Shown: positions 35,762 through 44,849, numbered from the stretch's first letter. The stretch is DNA of 64,000 nt from Microvirga rosea (GCF_020595095.1 NZ_JAJDOP010000003.1:62001-126000); one strand, 5' to 3'. Numbers and translations: made by a program. Notes: generated by a model from the letters alone, not told the origin.

Positions 35762-36910
35762 ATGATGGATAAGTCGCGTCTCAAAATACGTCCCGTGACT
35801 GCAATGGGAATGCCGCGGTCAGTTCCATTCAGACCCTCCCTCCTGTGGCTCCTGGTTCTCGCGCCCGTTGCAGCTTTGTTCCGGTATGCCGGCACCGTGC
35901 CGGCGGGGGTAGTCTTCTTCTGCGCCGCTCTAGCGATCGTACCGTTTGCCAAGCTCATCGTTCAGGGCACAGAACAGGTTGCCGCCCACACCGGCGCCAC
36001 TGTAGGAGGCCTCCTCAACGCCACCTTCGGCAACTTGCCAGAGCTGATCATCGCCACGGCGGCCTTGCGGGCAGGCCTGTTGGAAATGGTGCGTGCCTCC
36101 GTCGTTGGAGCGCTTCTTGCCAACCTGCTGGTAGCGCTCGGCGCTTCCTTCTTGTTCGGCGGCTTGCGCTACCACAATCAAGAGTACAATCCGAACGCGA
36201 TCCGGAGCTACTCCTCGACCATGATGTTGGCGTGGATCGGCCTTGCGCTGCCGAGCGCATTTCACCGCGCCTTGGAGTCCGAACCTCACTCTGGCGTGCA
36301 CGCCACCCTGGACCTCCTCGTGGCCGTCGTGCTGCTCGGCCTCTACGGGCTCTTCCTGTTGTATTCCCTGAGAACTCACCCGGAGACCTTCGCTGAGCTG
36401 AACTCGCCGTCATCGGAGGAGAATACAGGCGAGCACCCGAGTCTTGTGTGGGGAATTGTAACCCTGCTGGTTGCATCGCTCGGCGCAGCCTGGATGAGCG
36501 AGATCCTGGTCGGGGCCGCCGAGCAGGCCGGGCACGCGCTGGGCATGTCACAGATGTTCATGGGGGTGATCGTGCTCGCGCTTGTCGGCGGCGCTGCCGA
36601 GTCCGGCTCCGCCATCGCCATGGGCCGAGCCAACCGTCCCGATCTCAGCATTGGCATCGCCCTGGGAAGCTGCGTGCAGATCGCTCTGTTCGTAGCTCCG
36701 ATTCTGGTGCTGATCGCGCCGGCCATGGGACAGCCGCAGTTCCGGCTGATGTTCTCGCAGGCGGAAATGTGGATGCTGTTCGGGGCAGTCCTGCTCGGGG
36801 CGACCGTGACTACGACAGGCCAGTCCAATTGGTTCAAGGGTGCGCAACTGCTTGCGCTCTACCTGATCATCGCGGCTATCCTTTACCTGATCCCGGCGGG
36901 TACACAGTAG
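35762..36910 (+). CDS. Calcium/proton exchanger, CaCA (Cax/ChaA) family
   Basis: A 382-residue inner-membrane protein with about 11 helices. Two related halves carry the signature acidic motifs: GATVGGLLNATFGNLPELIIA and the later GMSQMFMGVIVLALVGGAAESGSAIAMGRANRPDLSIGIALGS. These alpha-repeats bind and exchange Ca2+ (or Na+/K+) for protons. The start is taken at 35762, just after the island promoter; the open frame back to 35549 would include the promoter element itself. It is co-transcribed with the ion channel gene 10 bp downstream. The likely role is ion and pH homeostasis under the condition that activates the island. Confidence 0.9.
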   Translation: MMDKSRLKIRPVTAMGMPRSVPFRPSLLWLLVLAPVAALFRYAGTVPAGVVFFCAALAIVPFAKLIVQGTEQVAAHTGATVGGLLNATFGNLPELIIATAALRAGLLEMVRASVVGALLANLLVALGASFLFGGLRYHNQEYNPNAIRSYSSTMMLAWIGLALPSAFHRALESEPHSGVHATLDLLVAVVLLGLYGLFLLYSLRTHPETFAELNSPSSEENTGEHPSLVWGIVTLLVASLGAAWMSEILVGAAEQAGHALGMSQMFMGVIVLALVGGAAESGSAIAMGRANRPDLSIGIALGSCVQIALFVAPILVLIAPAMGQPQFRLMFSQAEMWMLFGAVLLGATVTTTGQSNWFKGAQLLALYLIIAAILYLIPAGTQ

Positions 36911-36920
36911 GAGTGGGATC

Positions 36921-37340
36921 ATGCTGCGACAGCTTCTCCTCGGCGGAGCCATCAGTCTCGGCAATATCGCCATCCATGCCGTGGTGATGGCCGGGGTTGT
37001 CGATATCGCCCGCCGCTCCCTAAAGTGGCGCCGCGGTGGATCCCAACCGTGGCTCGCTGTCGTTATGGTTGCAACAGTTGCCATCCTGATGATGGCTCAT
37101 GCCGCCGAGGTGACGACCTGGGCGCTCGCCTATGCGATCCTGGATGTGGCGCCTGCTCGAGCGGATGCCATGTATTTCGCGTTCGTCAACTATACGACGC
37201 TCGGCTATGGCGACGTTGTGCCGGTCGAGCGCTGGCGCCTGCTCGGGCCGGCTGCCGCTATGAACGGGGTGTTGCTGTTCGGCTGGTCAACGGCAGTCAT
37301 CTTCGAGGTGCTGAGGCAGGCCATGCGTAACCGGTCTTGA
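36921..37340 (+). CDS. Two-transmembrane ion channel (potassium-channel filter)
   Basis: A 139-residue membrane protein. Helices lie at about 5-30, 45-75 and 110-130. The pore loop YTTLGYGDVVP carries the classic TxGYGD selectivity filter for K+. It has no cytoplasmic RCK/TrkA domain. Such small ion_trans_2 proteins form tetramers. It is preceded by GGAG and lies 10 bp after the calcium exchanger, so both should be expressed from island promoter element 2. Confidence 0.85.
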   Translation: MLRQLLLGGAISLGNIAIHAVVMAGVVDIARRSLKWRRGGSQPWLAVVMVATVAILMMAHAAEVTTWALAYAILDVAPARADAMYFAFVNYTTLGYGDVVPVERWRLLGPAAAMNGVLLFGWSTAVIFEVLRQAMRNRS

Positions 37341-37423
37341 TGCCTGGAAGGACGGGCTGCGGTCCACAACGCTCAGGGAGGTGCGTTGCTCAGCAATCCC
37401 AGATTTGACCGTGAGGCCCACTA

Positions 37424-37762
37424 CTATTCCGGCGCTGCTGAGGCGAGAACAGCCTGCCGCTTGGCCTTTCGTTTTTCAGATTTCGGCGAGGATGGAGCCT
37501 CATGCGCGAAAGTCCCGACGTTCGTTCGATCTCGTTGTTCATCCCCCTTGGGCTGCGAACCATTCCGCTGACCAGAGAGCCGACGCAACTGCGGCAGCGC
37601 CTGCTCCAGTTTCTTGAGGAGTGTTCCGATTGAAGCGTCATTAAGGTCGCCCCTGACCGTCAGCTTAGTAAGCGTGCTAGCCAGTTTTTCGCTGCGGCGA
37701 AGAGCTTTCGCCGTCAAATCCTGAAGCTTCCGTTGTTTCCTTAGGGATTTCTCTCGCTTCAT
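37424..37762 (-). CDS. Hypothetical basic coiled-coil protein
   Basis: A 112-residue frame from ATG 37762, overlapping the stop of the upstream small frame by ATGA. It is rich in Lys, Arg, Leu and Gln. Residues 1-70 look like a helix or coiled coil (KREKSLRKQRKLQDLTAKALRRSEKLASTL) and the tail is low complexity. I do not recognise it. It may be the last gene of the polyphosphate kinase-SulP operon. Absence of recognisable homologues keeps confidence modest. Confidence 0.45.
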   Translation of the reverse strand: MKREKSLRKQRKLQDLTAKALRRSEKLASTLTKLTVRGDLNDASIGTLLKKLEQALPQLRRLSGQRNGSQPKGDEQRDRTNVGTFAHEAPSSPKSEKRKAKRQAVLASAAPE

Positions 37763-37947
37763 GACACATCTTCTCCCTCGTGGGCTTCGTTCCACATCCC
37801 CAGGGTTGCCCCTAGTCTGTCGGCAAGGCGCCAGCTTCGGTAGCGCTCGTCATCCGTTGCCTCCTCGCTGAATCGCGACGGCGATCTTGCCGCTGCAAAG
37901 ATAGCCCTGGTGATGTCGGTCGCCGGATTCTGGCGTGCACCATCCAT
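37759..37947 (-). CDS. Hypothetical 62-residue protein
   Basis: A small frame beginning 53 bp after the SulP gene and coupled by ATGA to the next small gene. It encodes a soluble, acidic, Trp- and Arg-containing peptide (DERYRSWRLADRLGATLGMW). No known domain was recognised and no clear ribosome site is present. Tight coupling on both sides is the only support. Confidence 0.35.
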   Translation of the reverse strand: MDGARQNPATDITRAIFAAARSPSRFSEEATDDERYRSWRLADRLGATLGMWNEAHEGEDVS

Positions 37948-37999
37948 CGTGCTTCATTATGACCTGCTCTCGATCTCGATAGTCATCGCCGGGCTCCCT

Positions 38000-39826
38000 T
38001 CATGTCGTTCCGTGAAATCGCGACACGGCCGCGTCGATCGTGGGAAATAATCGCGCTTCACCGAACCTTTCGAATAGCCCAAATCTTCTCAGCTTGTCCT
38101 TGACCGGGTCCTTCAGTTCGGCAAATCGAAGCTCGATCTCGCGCGCCAGTAGGGCATCGTCAAGTTCGGTCAATGCGTCGGCCGCAGTCACGTCAACACT
38201 CGTGACGGGCGCTGCTGCGACGACGACGCAACGCACCGGAGTGGGGGATTCAGCGACGGCCGCAAGCACGCGCTCGCGGAACAGTTCTGCGTTGGCAAAG
38301 AACAGGGGTGCATCCCAGCGGAACAGCACGAGACCGGGAATCCGGTGGGCTTCCGGATAGCGTGTGACGTCGTGGTATCCCTCGATGCCGGCTGGATGCC
38401 CGAGAACCGCAGAGTACGGACGCCAGCCGTCCCACAGAAACTCAATAATGGCGATTACGATCGCCAATCCGATCCCCGGAATGGCACCAAGTACAGCGAC
38501 GCCGGCGAAACAGACGATCGAGAGCCAGAATTCCCACTGCTGGATCTTATAGATCCGCTGCAGCTCGGCCACCTCGAATAGCCCGATGGCTGACGCGATT
38601 ACCACGGCTGCCAAGGCGGAGGTCGGCAGGTTGCGCAGGAGGTCGGGTGCCGTCATCAACAGCAAGGCGATGGCGAGTGCTCCGACGACGCCAGTCAGTT
38701 GCGTTCGCGCTCCAGCAGCTTCTGCCACAGGAGTACGCGAGCTGCTGCTACTGATCGGAAATCCTTGGAAGAAGCCGGTGACCAGATTGGCGGCTCCGAG
38801 CCCCGCCATCTCCTGGTTGGGATCGACGTCGGTGCGGGTTCGCGCAGCGTAGGCACGGGAAAGCACACTGGTGTCGGCGAATGACACCATAGCAACTGCA
38901 CAGCCCCCGATTAGCACCGGAACGATGTCGCTGATCCCGATCCAGGGAATCGCAAAGCGGGGCAGACCCTGGGGCAGGGAGCCGAGGATCGAGACGTCAT
39001 GACGCTCCGCAAGGTTAAACATACCGACGAGGATGGCGGCACCAACGACCGCAACGAGGATGCCGGGCACACGCTTGCTGCCCCGCAGCAACAGGATGGC
39101 CGTCAAGGCGCCGAGACCGATCGACAGGGCTGCCCAGTTCGTCTTGCCGGACAGAATGGCCCCACCGATCGCCCACAGGTCCCGCAATGGTCCCATGTTC
39201 TCGATCGAAAAGCCAAAAAGCTTGGGAAGCTGGCTGATCAAGACGGTCAGGGCGATTCCGTTCATATAGCCGTAGCGGATCGGCTTGGACAGAAGTTCGG
39301 TCACGAAGCCCAGGCGTCCCAGCCCTGCCAAGATCAGGACCGTTCCGGACACAACAGCCATCATGCCGCCGAGGATGACCGCACGCTGTGGATCGCCGCC
39401 GGATAACGGAAGCACAATTCCGAGGATGACGGCCGCGAGGGCAGAGTCCGGCCCAAGGACGAGGATGCGGCTCGGACCGAACACCGCGTAGACGAGTAGA
39501 GGGACGATCGTGGCATAGAGGCCGCAAATCCCTGGTAGGCCGGATGCCTCGGCATAGGCGATTCCGACGGGGACGAGCATAGTCGCTAGTACGAGACCGG
39601 CCACGACATCGTGTCTGAGCCATGCCGCCTTGTAATGGAGGAGAGTGCTGAGCCCAGGCATCCAGCGCAGCCACTTGGCCCTGCCGCTGATTCCAAGGGA
39701 GGCCGATGCCGCGCTCTGTATGCCTGCGCACTCATGCCCCTCGGTTTTATTACCTTTACCGGCGGGCGCCGTTGTATCTCCTACCGGGCCGGAGGGAAGC
39801 GGATCCACTGAATGCATGCCGGTCAT
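38000..39826 (-). CDS. SulP-family anion transporter with STAS domain
   Basis: A 608-residue protein. After a 50-residue cytoplasmic N-terminus, the SulP signature GLVLATMLVPVGIAYAEASGLPGICGLYAT begins the membrane region of 10-14 helices, including the segment after FGPSRILVLGPDSA. A C-terminal STAS domain (about 480-600) is present. Substrates in this family are sulfate, bicarbonate or dicarboxylates; the sequence alone does not decide. GGAG is eight bases before the ATG. It starts 32 bp after the polyphosphate kinase gene and so is probably driven by island promoter element 3. Confidence 0.92.
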   Translation of the reverse strand: MTGMHSVDPLPSGPVGDTTAPAGKGNKTEGHECAGIQSAASASLGISGRAKWLRWMPGLSTLLHYKAAWLRHDVVAGLVLATMLVPVGIAYAEASGLPGICGLYATIVPLLVYAVFGPSRILVLGPDSALAAVILGIVLPLSGGDPQRAVILGGMMAVVSGTVLILAGLGRLGFVTELLSKPIRYGYMNGIALTVLISQLPKLFGFSIENMGPLRDLWAIGGAILSGKTNWAALSIGLGALTAILLLRGSKRVPGILVAVVGAAILVGMFNLAERHDVSILGSLPQGLPRFAIPWIGISDIVPVLIGGCAVAMVSFADTSVLSRAYAARTRTDVDPNQEMAGLGAANLVTGFFQGFPISSSSSRTPVAEAAGARTQLTGVVGALAIALLLMTAPDLLRNLPTSALAAVVIASAIGLFEVAELQRIYKIQQWEFWLSIVCFAGVAVLGAIPGIGLAIVIAIIEFLWDGWRPYSAVLGHPAGIEGYHDVTRYPEAHRIPGLVLFRWDAPLFFANAELFRERVLAAVAESPTPVRCVVVAAAPVTSVDVTAADALTELDDALLAREIELRFAELKDPVKDKLRRFGLFERFGEARLFPTIDAAVSRFHGTT

Positions 39827-39858
39827 AACCGCGCTCCAGGATTCTCCCTCGTGACTGC

Positions 39859-40704
39859 TTAGTACTCGGACGGCACGATATTCGCCGTGTGAAGTCCTTC
39901 CTTGGCACCCTTAGGCCTCGGCTCGGCTTTGGGTACTTTCGGCAGGTCGACTTTAACTTTCTTGTATGGAATCTTGCTCAGCATATGGGCGATCAGGTTT
40001 AAGCGAGCACGCCGCTTATCGTCTGACGGAACGATGTACCATGGGGCATGTGGGGTGTCGGTGCTACGTAGCATGTCCTGGTATGCAAGAGTGTAGTCCC
40101 ACCAACGGCGCACTGACTCCGTGTCCATCGGGCTTAGCTTCCAGTGCTTTACGGGATCCTCGATCCGGTCGGCAAAGCGCCGCCTTTGCTCGTCCTGGCT
40201 GACATCAAGAAAGTACTTGAGAAGGATAATACCGTTGTCGACGATCTCTTTCTCGAACGATGGCGCAAGACGCATGAAGCGCTCGTACTCGTCGTTCGTA
40301 CAGAAGCCCATGACACGCTCAACCCCGGCACGGTTATACCAGGATCGGTCGAACAGGGTGATTTCGCCGGCGGCCGGGAACTGGGCGATGTAACGCTGGA
40401 TATAGAGCTGACTTTTCTCCCGCTCCGTCGGAGCGGGAAGGGCGACATGTCGGAACACCCTCGGGCTAACCCGTTGGGTGATCCGGCTTATCACGCCGCC
40501 CTTGCCAGCGGTGTCGCGACCCTCGAACACCACAATGATCCTGGCTCCTGTCGCCTTGACCCAGGTTTGCAGTCGCACGAGCTCAACCTGAAGCTTTCTC
40601 AGTTCGCTCTCGAATTCTTTCCGCTTCATCGTCCCTCGGTCATCGGCAACAACTGTCGCGTCGACCTCGGCTCGCTCGTTTTCCGAAGGCTTCTGATGCT
40701 TCAT
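39859..40704 (-). CDS. ppk2: Polyphosphate kinase 2 (PPK2)
   Basis: About 281 residues. Walker A is FEGRDTAGKGG, Walker B is DRSWYNRAGVERVMGF, and the lid region contains FADRIEDPVKHWKLSPMDTESVRRWWDYT, all diagnostic of one-domain PPK2. These cytoplasmic enzymes move phosphate between polyphosphate and nucleoside diphosphates. The start at ATG 40704 is a choice; GTG at 40746 is also possible and lies nearer the promoter. It is the first gene of the operon with SulP. Making ATP or GTP from polyphosphate would suit energy-poor conditions, which matches the fermentation genes of the island. Confidence 0.9.
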   Translation of the reverse strand: MKHQKPSENERAEVDATVVADDRGTMKRKEFESELRKLQVELVRLQTWVKATGARIIVVFEGRDTAGKGGVISRITQRVSPRVFRHVALPAPTEREKSQLYIQRYIAQFPAAGEITLFDRSWYNRAGVERVMGFCTNDEYERFMRLAPSFEKEIVDNGIILLKYFLDVSQDEQRRRFADRIEDPVKHWKLSPMDTESVRRWWDYTLAYQDMLRSTDTPHAPWYIVPSDDKRRARLNLIAHMLSKIPYKKVKVDLPKVPKAEPRPKGAKEGLHTANIVPSEY

Positions 40705-40792
40705 GGCATGCACCGCGTCGCTGAAATGCTGGAGTCGTACGTCCACAGGTCTGGGCGCTATTCAGGCTCGCTGCGAATGCCGACCAACGGCC

Positions 40793-40852
40793 AGTATAGC
40801 CAGGTTCGCTTTCATCGCTTGACCGGACGTGACGATGGCTTGCCATTTTTGG
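40793..40852 (-). promoter_or_regulatory. Island promoter element 3 (for ppk2-sulP)
   Basis: On the minus strand: TGGCAA, CGTCAC and GGTCAAGCG (ending at 40816), at 11 and 10 bp spacing, then 17 bp to a perfect TATACT at 40798-40793. The first two half-sites are the least conserved of the set, while the -10 is the best. It points at ppk2. Confidence 0.7.
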
Positions 40853-40903
40853 ACATCCCTCTCCGGTTCCTGCGACCCTAATGAACCACCTATGGTCCAT
40901 GCG

Positions 40904-41434
40904 TCATGGCATGGGTACCAGGAATTCGACGTCCTCCCCATCATCTATTTCCATTCGGCGGTTTTCCACAGCGGCGCGCAAACCCTCTATCGCATGCACG
41001 GTTACGAGCCTTAGCCGCATCTTCTGGTCGGGGCTGAGGCTCTGGTAAAGCGGTTGCCATGCATCAGCAAGTTTCTTCAGACCTGCTGCACGGTCCGTCA
41101 AGACTTCGGCACGGGTGCGGTAGAATTGAACCGGATCAATGTCGCGCCATTGGCCCATGGCCTCTCCCAGGGAAGTCAGCCGACGGTAGCGTGTCTCGGC
41201 TCTAGCGCGGATCGCTTCCTCAACCGCAGGCCAGAGCTTCTCCTGCTCCGGCGTGAGTTGCAGCGCTGCTCTGATCACGCCGACCCGAATATCAGTGAGC
41301 ATCTTGAATTCCGACGGATTCAGCCGTTCGCTCTCGGGTTTGTTTCCAGCGCCCGGGGGCGTTTGCTGGGCATGGACCAAGGACGCACTGACGATGAACA
41401 AAGCTGTGATGGTACCGATCATTCCCTTCCGCAT
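40904..41434 (-). CDS. LTXXQ-motif (Spy/CpxP-like) periplasmic protein
   Basis: A 176-residue protein with a signal peptide (IGTITALFIVSASLVHA-Q) and the motif LTPEQEKLWPAVEEAI characteristic of Spy/CpxP relatives in Hyphomicrobiales, followed by an alpha-helical body (SLSPDQKMRLRLV repeats the LTxxQ theme). Spy is a periplasmic chaperone and CpxP a stress-signalling inhibitor; either role is possible. GGAGG precedes the ATG. It is divergent from the DUF6894 gene; both have their own island promoter elements. Confidence 0.85.
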   Translation of the reverse strand: MRKGMIGTITALFIVSASLVHAQQTPPGAGNKPESERLNPSEFKMLTDIRVGVIRAALQLTPEQEKLWPAVEEAIRARAETRYRRLTSLGEAMGQWRDIDPVQFYRTRAEVLTDRAAGLKKLADAWQPLYQSLSPDQKMRLRLVTVHAIEGLRAAVENRRMEIDDGEDVEFLVPMP

Positions 41435-41461
41435 GGTCGCCTCCTGATTGCAACGCGTGCC

Positions 41462-41521
41462 AGCCTAACGATTGGGACACAGGCTGCTTGATGCCTTGAG
41501 ACGCTGCCTTGTCAGTTTGGG
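41462..41521 (-). promoter_or_regulatory. Island promoter element 4 (for the Spy-like gene)
   Basis: On the minus strand: CCCAAACTGACAAG, CGTCTC and CATCAAGCA (ending 41485) with 11- and 10-bp spacing, then 17 bp to TAGGCT at 41467-41462. The gene start is 27 bp further. Confidence 0.75.
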
Positions 41522-41655
41522 ACGCGTCATGGTTGCGATACGACCTTGGCGTGGTTCGTCCCGTAACGAGCGCTTCTTTCAGCATCGTTCTCGTACGATC
41601 CGCGTCCGACGCGACTGCCAGGATAGGCATCCGGGCTTTTTCGGCGAGGTTGAGG

Positions 41656-41715
41656 CCCGAAGTGCAAAGCGATTGTCCCAAGCGGACAAGAAGAAACTCC
41701 GGATCCAGGGATAAT
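41656..41715 (+). promoter_or_regulatory. Island promoter element 5 (for the DUF6894 gene)
   Basis: CCCGAAGTGCAAAG, TGTCCC (41674) and GGACAAGAA (41684-41692) with 11- and 10-bp spacing, then 17 bp to GATAAT at 41710-41715. It faces away from element 4, 134 bp to its left. Confidence 0.68.
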
Positions 41716-41754
41716 AGCGGCGCGGTTGACGCTGTGTGGGAATGGGAGGAGTCC

Positions 41755-42021
41755 ATGCCTCGCTTCTTCTTTCATGTCAGGGACGCTCACCGGGAACTCA
41801 GCCGCGATGAGTTTGGACTAGACTTTCATGATGTTGAGACCGCCTTCGTCATGACATGCTTTGCAGCCCGGCATATGCGGATCGCGTTCACGGTCTGCGG
41901 CCGGGACCCACGAGATTACATCATCGAGGTCATGAATGCCGCGGACGAGCTGGTCTTCGAACTTCCGTTCTCGATGGTCTTTGACCATGAGATCGTACGG
42001 CGCCCAATCCTCTCTTCTTAG
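41755..42021 (+). CDS. DUF6894 family protein
   Basis: An 88-residue protein beginning MPRFFFHVRD, the hallmark of the DUF6894 family that is abundant in Hyphomicrobiales and has no known function. It is predicted to be a small alpha/beta cytoplasmic protein. The start at 41755 follows GGGAGGAG; the open frame back to 41509 crosses the promoter. It is 40 bp from the -10 of island promoter element 5. Confidence 0.85.
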   Translation: MPRFFFHVRDAHRELSRDEFGLDFHDVETAFVMTCFAARHMRIAFTVCGRDPRDYIIEVMNAADELVFELPFSMVFDHEIVRRPILSS

Positions 42022-42067
42022 GGCGCCCCCAGCAGGCAACGCCGCGTCGGACCTTGGAGGGTCGTTG

Positions 42068-43084
42068 CTATCGGATCGGCGGGGCGTAGAGGATGCCCCC
42101 CATGCTCCAGAGCTGGTTGAGGCCACGCGGGATGCCAAGCCGCGATCCGACACCGAGATTACGCTCGTAGATCTCGGCGTAATTGCCCGCCGCCCGAACA
42201 GCGTACAGGGCCCAGTTGTCATCCAGGCCCAGCATTCTTCCGGTTCCGCCCTCCAGCCCCGCGAAGCGACGCACGTCGGGTTTGTGCGAGGTCCTTGCCT
42301 CGTCTGCATTTGCTGACGAAATGCCAAGCTCCTCAGCATTAACCAGAGCAAAGTTCACCCACTTCACGATGGTGAACCATGAGAAATCATCTGCCCGCGT
42401 CACCGGCCCAAGCGGCTCCTTCGAGATGATGTCTGGAAGGATGATCGCATCGTTCGGGCGAGATAGCTTCAGACGCTCGGCGAAGAGCGCCGATTGGTCG
42501 CGCGTCAGAACATTGCACTGACCTGACTGGAAGGCGGCAAGAGCCTCTGCCGCATTCGGAAAGGCGCGCTCCTCGAAGGTCATCGAGTTGGTGCGGAAAT
42601 AGTCCGCCAAATTGAGTTGGCTCGTGGTTCCCGTCTCGACGCATATCCTGGCACGCTCAAGTTCGAGCGCCGAGGTGACAGAGAGATCCTTCATCACCAT
42701 GAAACCTTGTCCATCATGGTAGGTAATGCCGGCGAATGCGAGCCCAAGCCCGGCCTCCCGTTCGAGGGTCCAGGTTGAGTTTCGGGACAGCAAGTCTACC
42801 CGATTGGCACGCAGAGCATCGAACCTGTCCCCGGCGGAGAGTGGCACGAACGTCACCTTGGCTCGGTCCCCGAAGATGGCGCCGGCGACAGCCCGACAAA
42901 AATCGACGTCGAAGCCTGACCACTGATCCTGATCGGTGCGTTCTGAGAACCCGAACAAGTTCTCGCTGACACCGCATTGCAGAGTGCCTCGTTGCTTCAC
43001 CGTATCGAGAGTTCCCGCGCCTGCAGGGACGGCTAGAATAGTCATCAATCCCGCGCGTATAAGGGTTTTTGCTACGCTCAACAT
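42068..43084 (-). CDS. Amino-acid ABC transporter substrate-binding protein (AapJ-like), orphan
   Basis: About 338 residues. A signal peptide (LIRAGLMTILAVPAGAG) precedes the general L-amino-acid-binding fold: VKQRGTLQCGVSENLFGFSE, GFDVDFCRAVAGAIFGD and LLSRNSTWTLEREAGLGLAFA are typical of AapJ/BztA. An alternative ATG lies at 43105. No AapQ, AapM or AapP gene is adjacent, so it is an orphan binding protein that may feed a transporter elsewhere or serve another periplasmic role. No island promoter element is present. Confidence 0.88.
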   Translation of the reverse strand: MLSVAKTLIRAGLMTILAVPAGAGTLDTVKQRGTLQCGVSENLFGFSERTDQDQWSGFDVDFCRAVAGAIFGDRAKVTFVPLSAGDRFDALRANRVDLLSRNSTWTLEREAGLGLAFAGITYHDGQGFMVMKDLSVTSALELERARICVETGTTSQLNLADYFRTNSMTFEERAFPNAAEALAAFQSGQCNVLTRDQSALFAERLKLSRPNDAIILPDIISKEPLGPVTRADDFSWFTIVKWVNFALVNAEELGISSANADEARTSHKPDVRRFAGLEGGTGRMLGLDDNWALYAVRAAGNYAEIYERNLGVGSRLGIPRGLNQLWSMGGILYAPPIR

Positions 43085-43151
43085 GATCCTCGGTCTCCGA
43101 CGCATGATAGGCCCTTTTTGTGGTTATTCAGGCTCCGGCGGGGTCGGCCGT

Positions 43152-43802
43152 TTACAGGCTAGCACCGTGGCGGATCACCACTTTCGTTCCGATTGGCACC
43201 CGTCCATAGAGGTCGATGATGTCGCCGTTAGCCAAGCGGAAGCAGCCGGACGAGATGGCGTGGCCGATCGTCTCCGGCTGGTTTGTGCCGTGAATGCGAA
43301 ACACTGTCGAGCCGAGATAGAGTGCCCGTGCGCCCATCGGATTGCCCGGCCCGCCAGCCATGAAACGCGGGAGGTAAGGTTGGCGAGCGATCATCTCCGG
43401 CGGCGGCCGCCAATCCGGCCACTCGGCTTTGCGGCTCACCTGCACCAGTCCGGACCATTGAAACCCTTCGCGTCCAACGCCAATGCCGTAGCGCAGGGCC
43501 CTGTTGTTACCCTGGACGACATAGAGGAAGCGCTCCGATGTATGGATGACAACTGTGCCTGGCGCCTCGCTCGATCTGAAGAACACCATCTGCCGGGCAT
43601 AGGGGCCGTCGCTGATGATGACCTCCTCCGTCGAGATGCGGCCTGGCTCGTCACCGATCTCAAACGTCTCCTGCGAAAGCTTGGCCTGGGCCTGGGCCGC
43701 AGCCGGGTCGGCGAGGCTTATCGTCAGCGAGAGCCAAGCGATTACTGCCAGCGCCTTGCAACCTACGGAGGTTTGGTGATGGCTGGTTCGTTGGTGCTGC
43801 AA
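43152..43802 (-). CDS. L,D-transpeptidase (YkuD domain)
   Basis: A 216-residue periplasmic protein with a signal peptide (hydrophobic core ALAVIAWLSLTISLA). The YkuD catalytic motif is complete: HGTNQPETIG followed by SSGCFRLANGDI with the active Cys. These enzymes cross-link peptidoglycan (3-3 links) or attach proteins to it, using Cys in place of a penicillin-sensitive Ser. The N-terminal half contains the conserved ALRYGIGVGREGFQWSG strand. There is no island promoter element, although it sits between two regulated genes. Confidence 0.9.
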   Translation of the reverse strand: MQHQRTSHHQTSVGCKALAVIAWLSLTISLADPAAAQAQAKLSQETFEIGDEPGRISTEEVIISDGPYARQMVFFRSSEAPGTVVIHTSERFLYVVQGNNRALRYGIGVGREGFQWSGLVQVSRKAEWPDWRPPPEMIARQPYLPRFMAGGPGNPMGARALYLGSTVFRIHGTNQPETIGHAISSGCFRLANGDIIDLYGRVPIGTKVVIRHGASL

Positions 43803-43834
43803 GGTGCTATCCTCCGATTGCTGGCCTACCGGGG

Positions 43835-44353
43835 TTACGCGCCGCAGCGAACGTACACGAATGTGCCATAGCGTCGGTTTGCGTCCGGATCGACGAAGCG
43901 CATGGTCATCAAATTGTCGGTCGCTGTCAGGATTTCACGATCCTGCGGGTCGCCCGGAGGAGCCTCGAAGCCGAGGAAGGTTCTGTTTGAGGTATCGCCC
44001 TTGAGCCTGAGCTCATAGATCTTGGGATCGTCTGCGACGTGCATCATCACGCCGTCGGTCGGGCCTTTGGCAATTCTATAAGGCTGGCTGCACTGTGCCC
44101 GAGCCTCGCGCTCCGTCCTTTGTCGATCCTTATCGGTGTGGAATGACGCGACCCCCCACTGCCCAACCAAGCGCTCCCGCGCAAAGGCTGCTGGAGCCGC
44201 GGCACTGGCCGACGGAGGCGCGTCGTTAGATGTGAGGGTGCAGCCAGCAGCCAGAAACGTAACGGCCGCTGCAGCGGCACATCCCATACGTGGTCGATTC
44301 CACCGGAAGAAAGGCCAGAGGGAAGCCAAATGCGATCCGTGCCTCTCCCGCAT
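43835..44353 (-). CDS. Probable lipoprotein of unknown function
   Basis: A frame of up to 197 residues with a lipobox FLAAGC near its middle in the longest form. Start uncertain: ATG 44353 is used here; TTG 44329 and ATG 44287 give shorter, more standard lipoprotein signals, and ATG 44395 a longer one. The mature part holds GQWGVASFHTDKDRQRTEREARAQC and ends in YGTFVYVRCGA, a pattern common in outer-membrane or periplasmic proteins of Hyphomicrobiales. Function unknown. It lies downstream of island promoter element 6. Confidence 0.65.
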   Translation of the reverse strand: MRERHGSHLASLWPFFRWNRPRMGCAAAAAVTFLAAGCTLTSNDAPPSASAAAPAAFARERLVGQWGVASFHTDKDRQRTEREARAQCSQPYRIAKGPTDGVMMHVADDPKIYELRLKGDTSNRTFLGFEAPPGDPQDREILTATDNLMTMRFVDPDANRRYGTFVYVRCGA

Positions 44354-44528
44354 TTCCTCGGCATCGTTTTGGGTGACCCAAATTTGTTGTGACATATCCC
44401 GTTCCAAGCAGTTGCCCGTCACTTGCATGGCTTTGGTGCGTTGCGCCTGTGCGGCACGGGCGCATTTTGATACTTTCCTCGCAGTTTGCCTTCCCAGCTT
44501 GACCCGTTCACCTCACCCGCCGGACGAG

Positions 44529-44589
44529 ACGCTAGGGTGCTCCATGTGAGATTGCTTGACACTTCGGGACGATTGCTTGGCAGTTCGGG
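44529..44589 (-). promoter_or_regulatory. Island promoter element 6 (for the lipoprotein gene)
   Basis: On the minus strand: CCCGAACTGCCAAG, CGTCCC and TGTCAAGCA (ending 44553) with 11- and 10-bp spacing. The -10 is TAGCGT at 44534-44529, here 18 bp away instead of 17. It lies in the 496-bp gap between the lipoprotein and the second AraC regulator; apart from it nothing is seen in that gap. Confidence 0.7.
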
Positions 44590-44849
44590 ACAACCAGGAT
44601 GCTTGGGAGACGGATGGTCCCGAGATTGTGGCGATCGCGGCGGCATTACCAATTTGTGAGCACAAAGCTTGGCCGGGAGAACGGCTGGACCGTATCGACT
44701 AAGAGAAAAAGGAGTAGGTTTGTTCCTCAAGCTTGGGTCAAAGCTGGATTTAACTATGTTAATCTGATGTAAATCAAAGCGAGCGCGTCCGGCTACGTCA
44801 GCCTCATAGTCGTGCGATCGCTCTCGGCATGACGCGAGGGGTGACGACG

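Noticed and set aside
41292..41756. 154-residue minus-strand frame
   Set aside because: It overlaps both divergent promoter elements and the start of the Spy-like gene, and has no recognisable domain.
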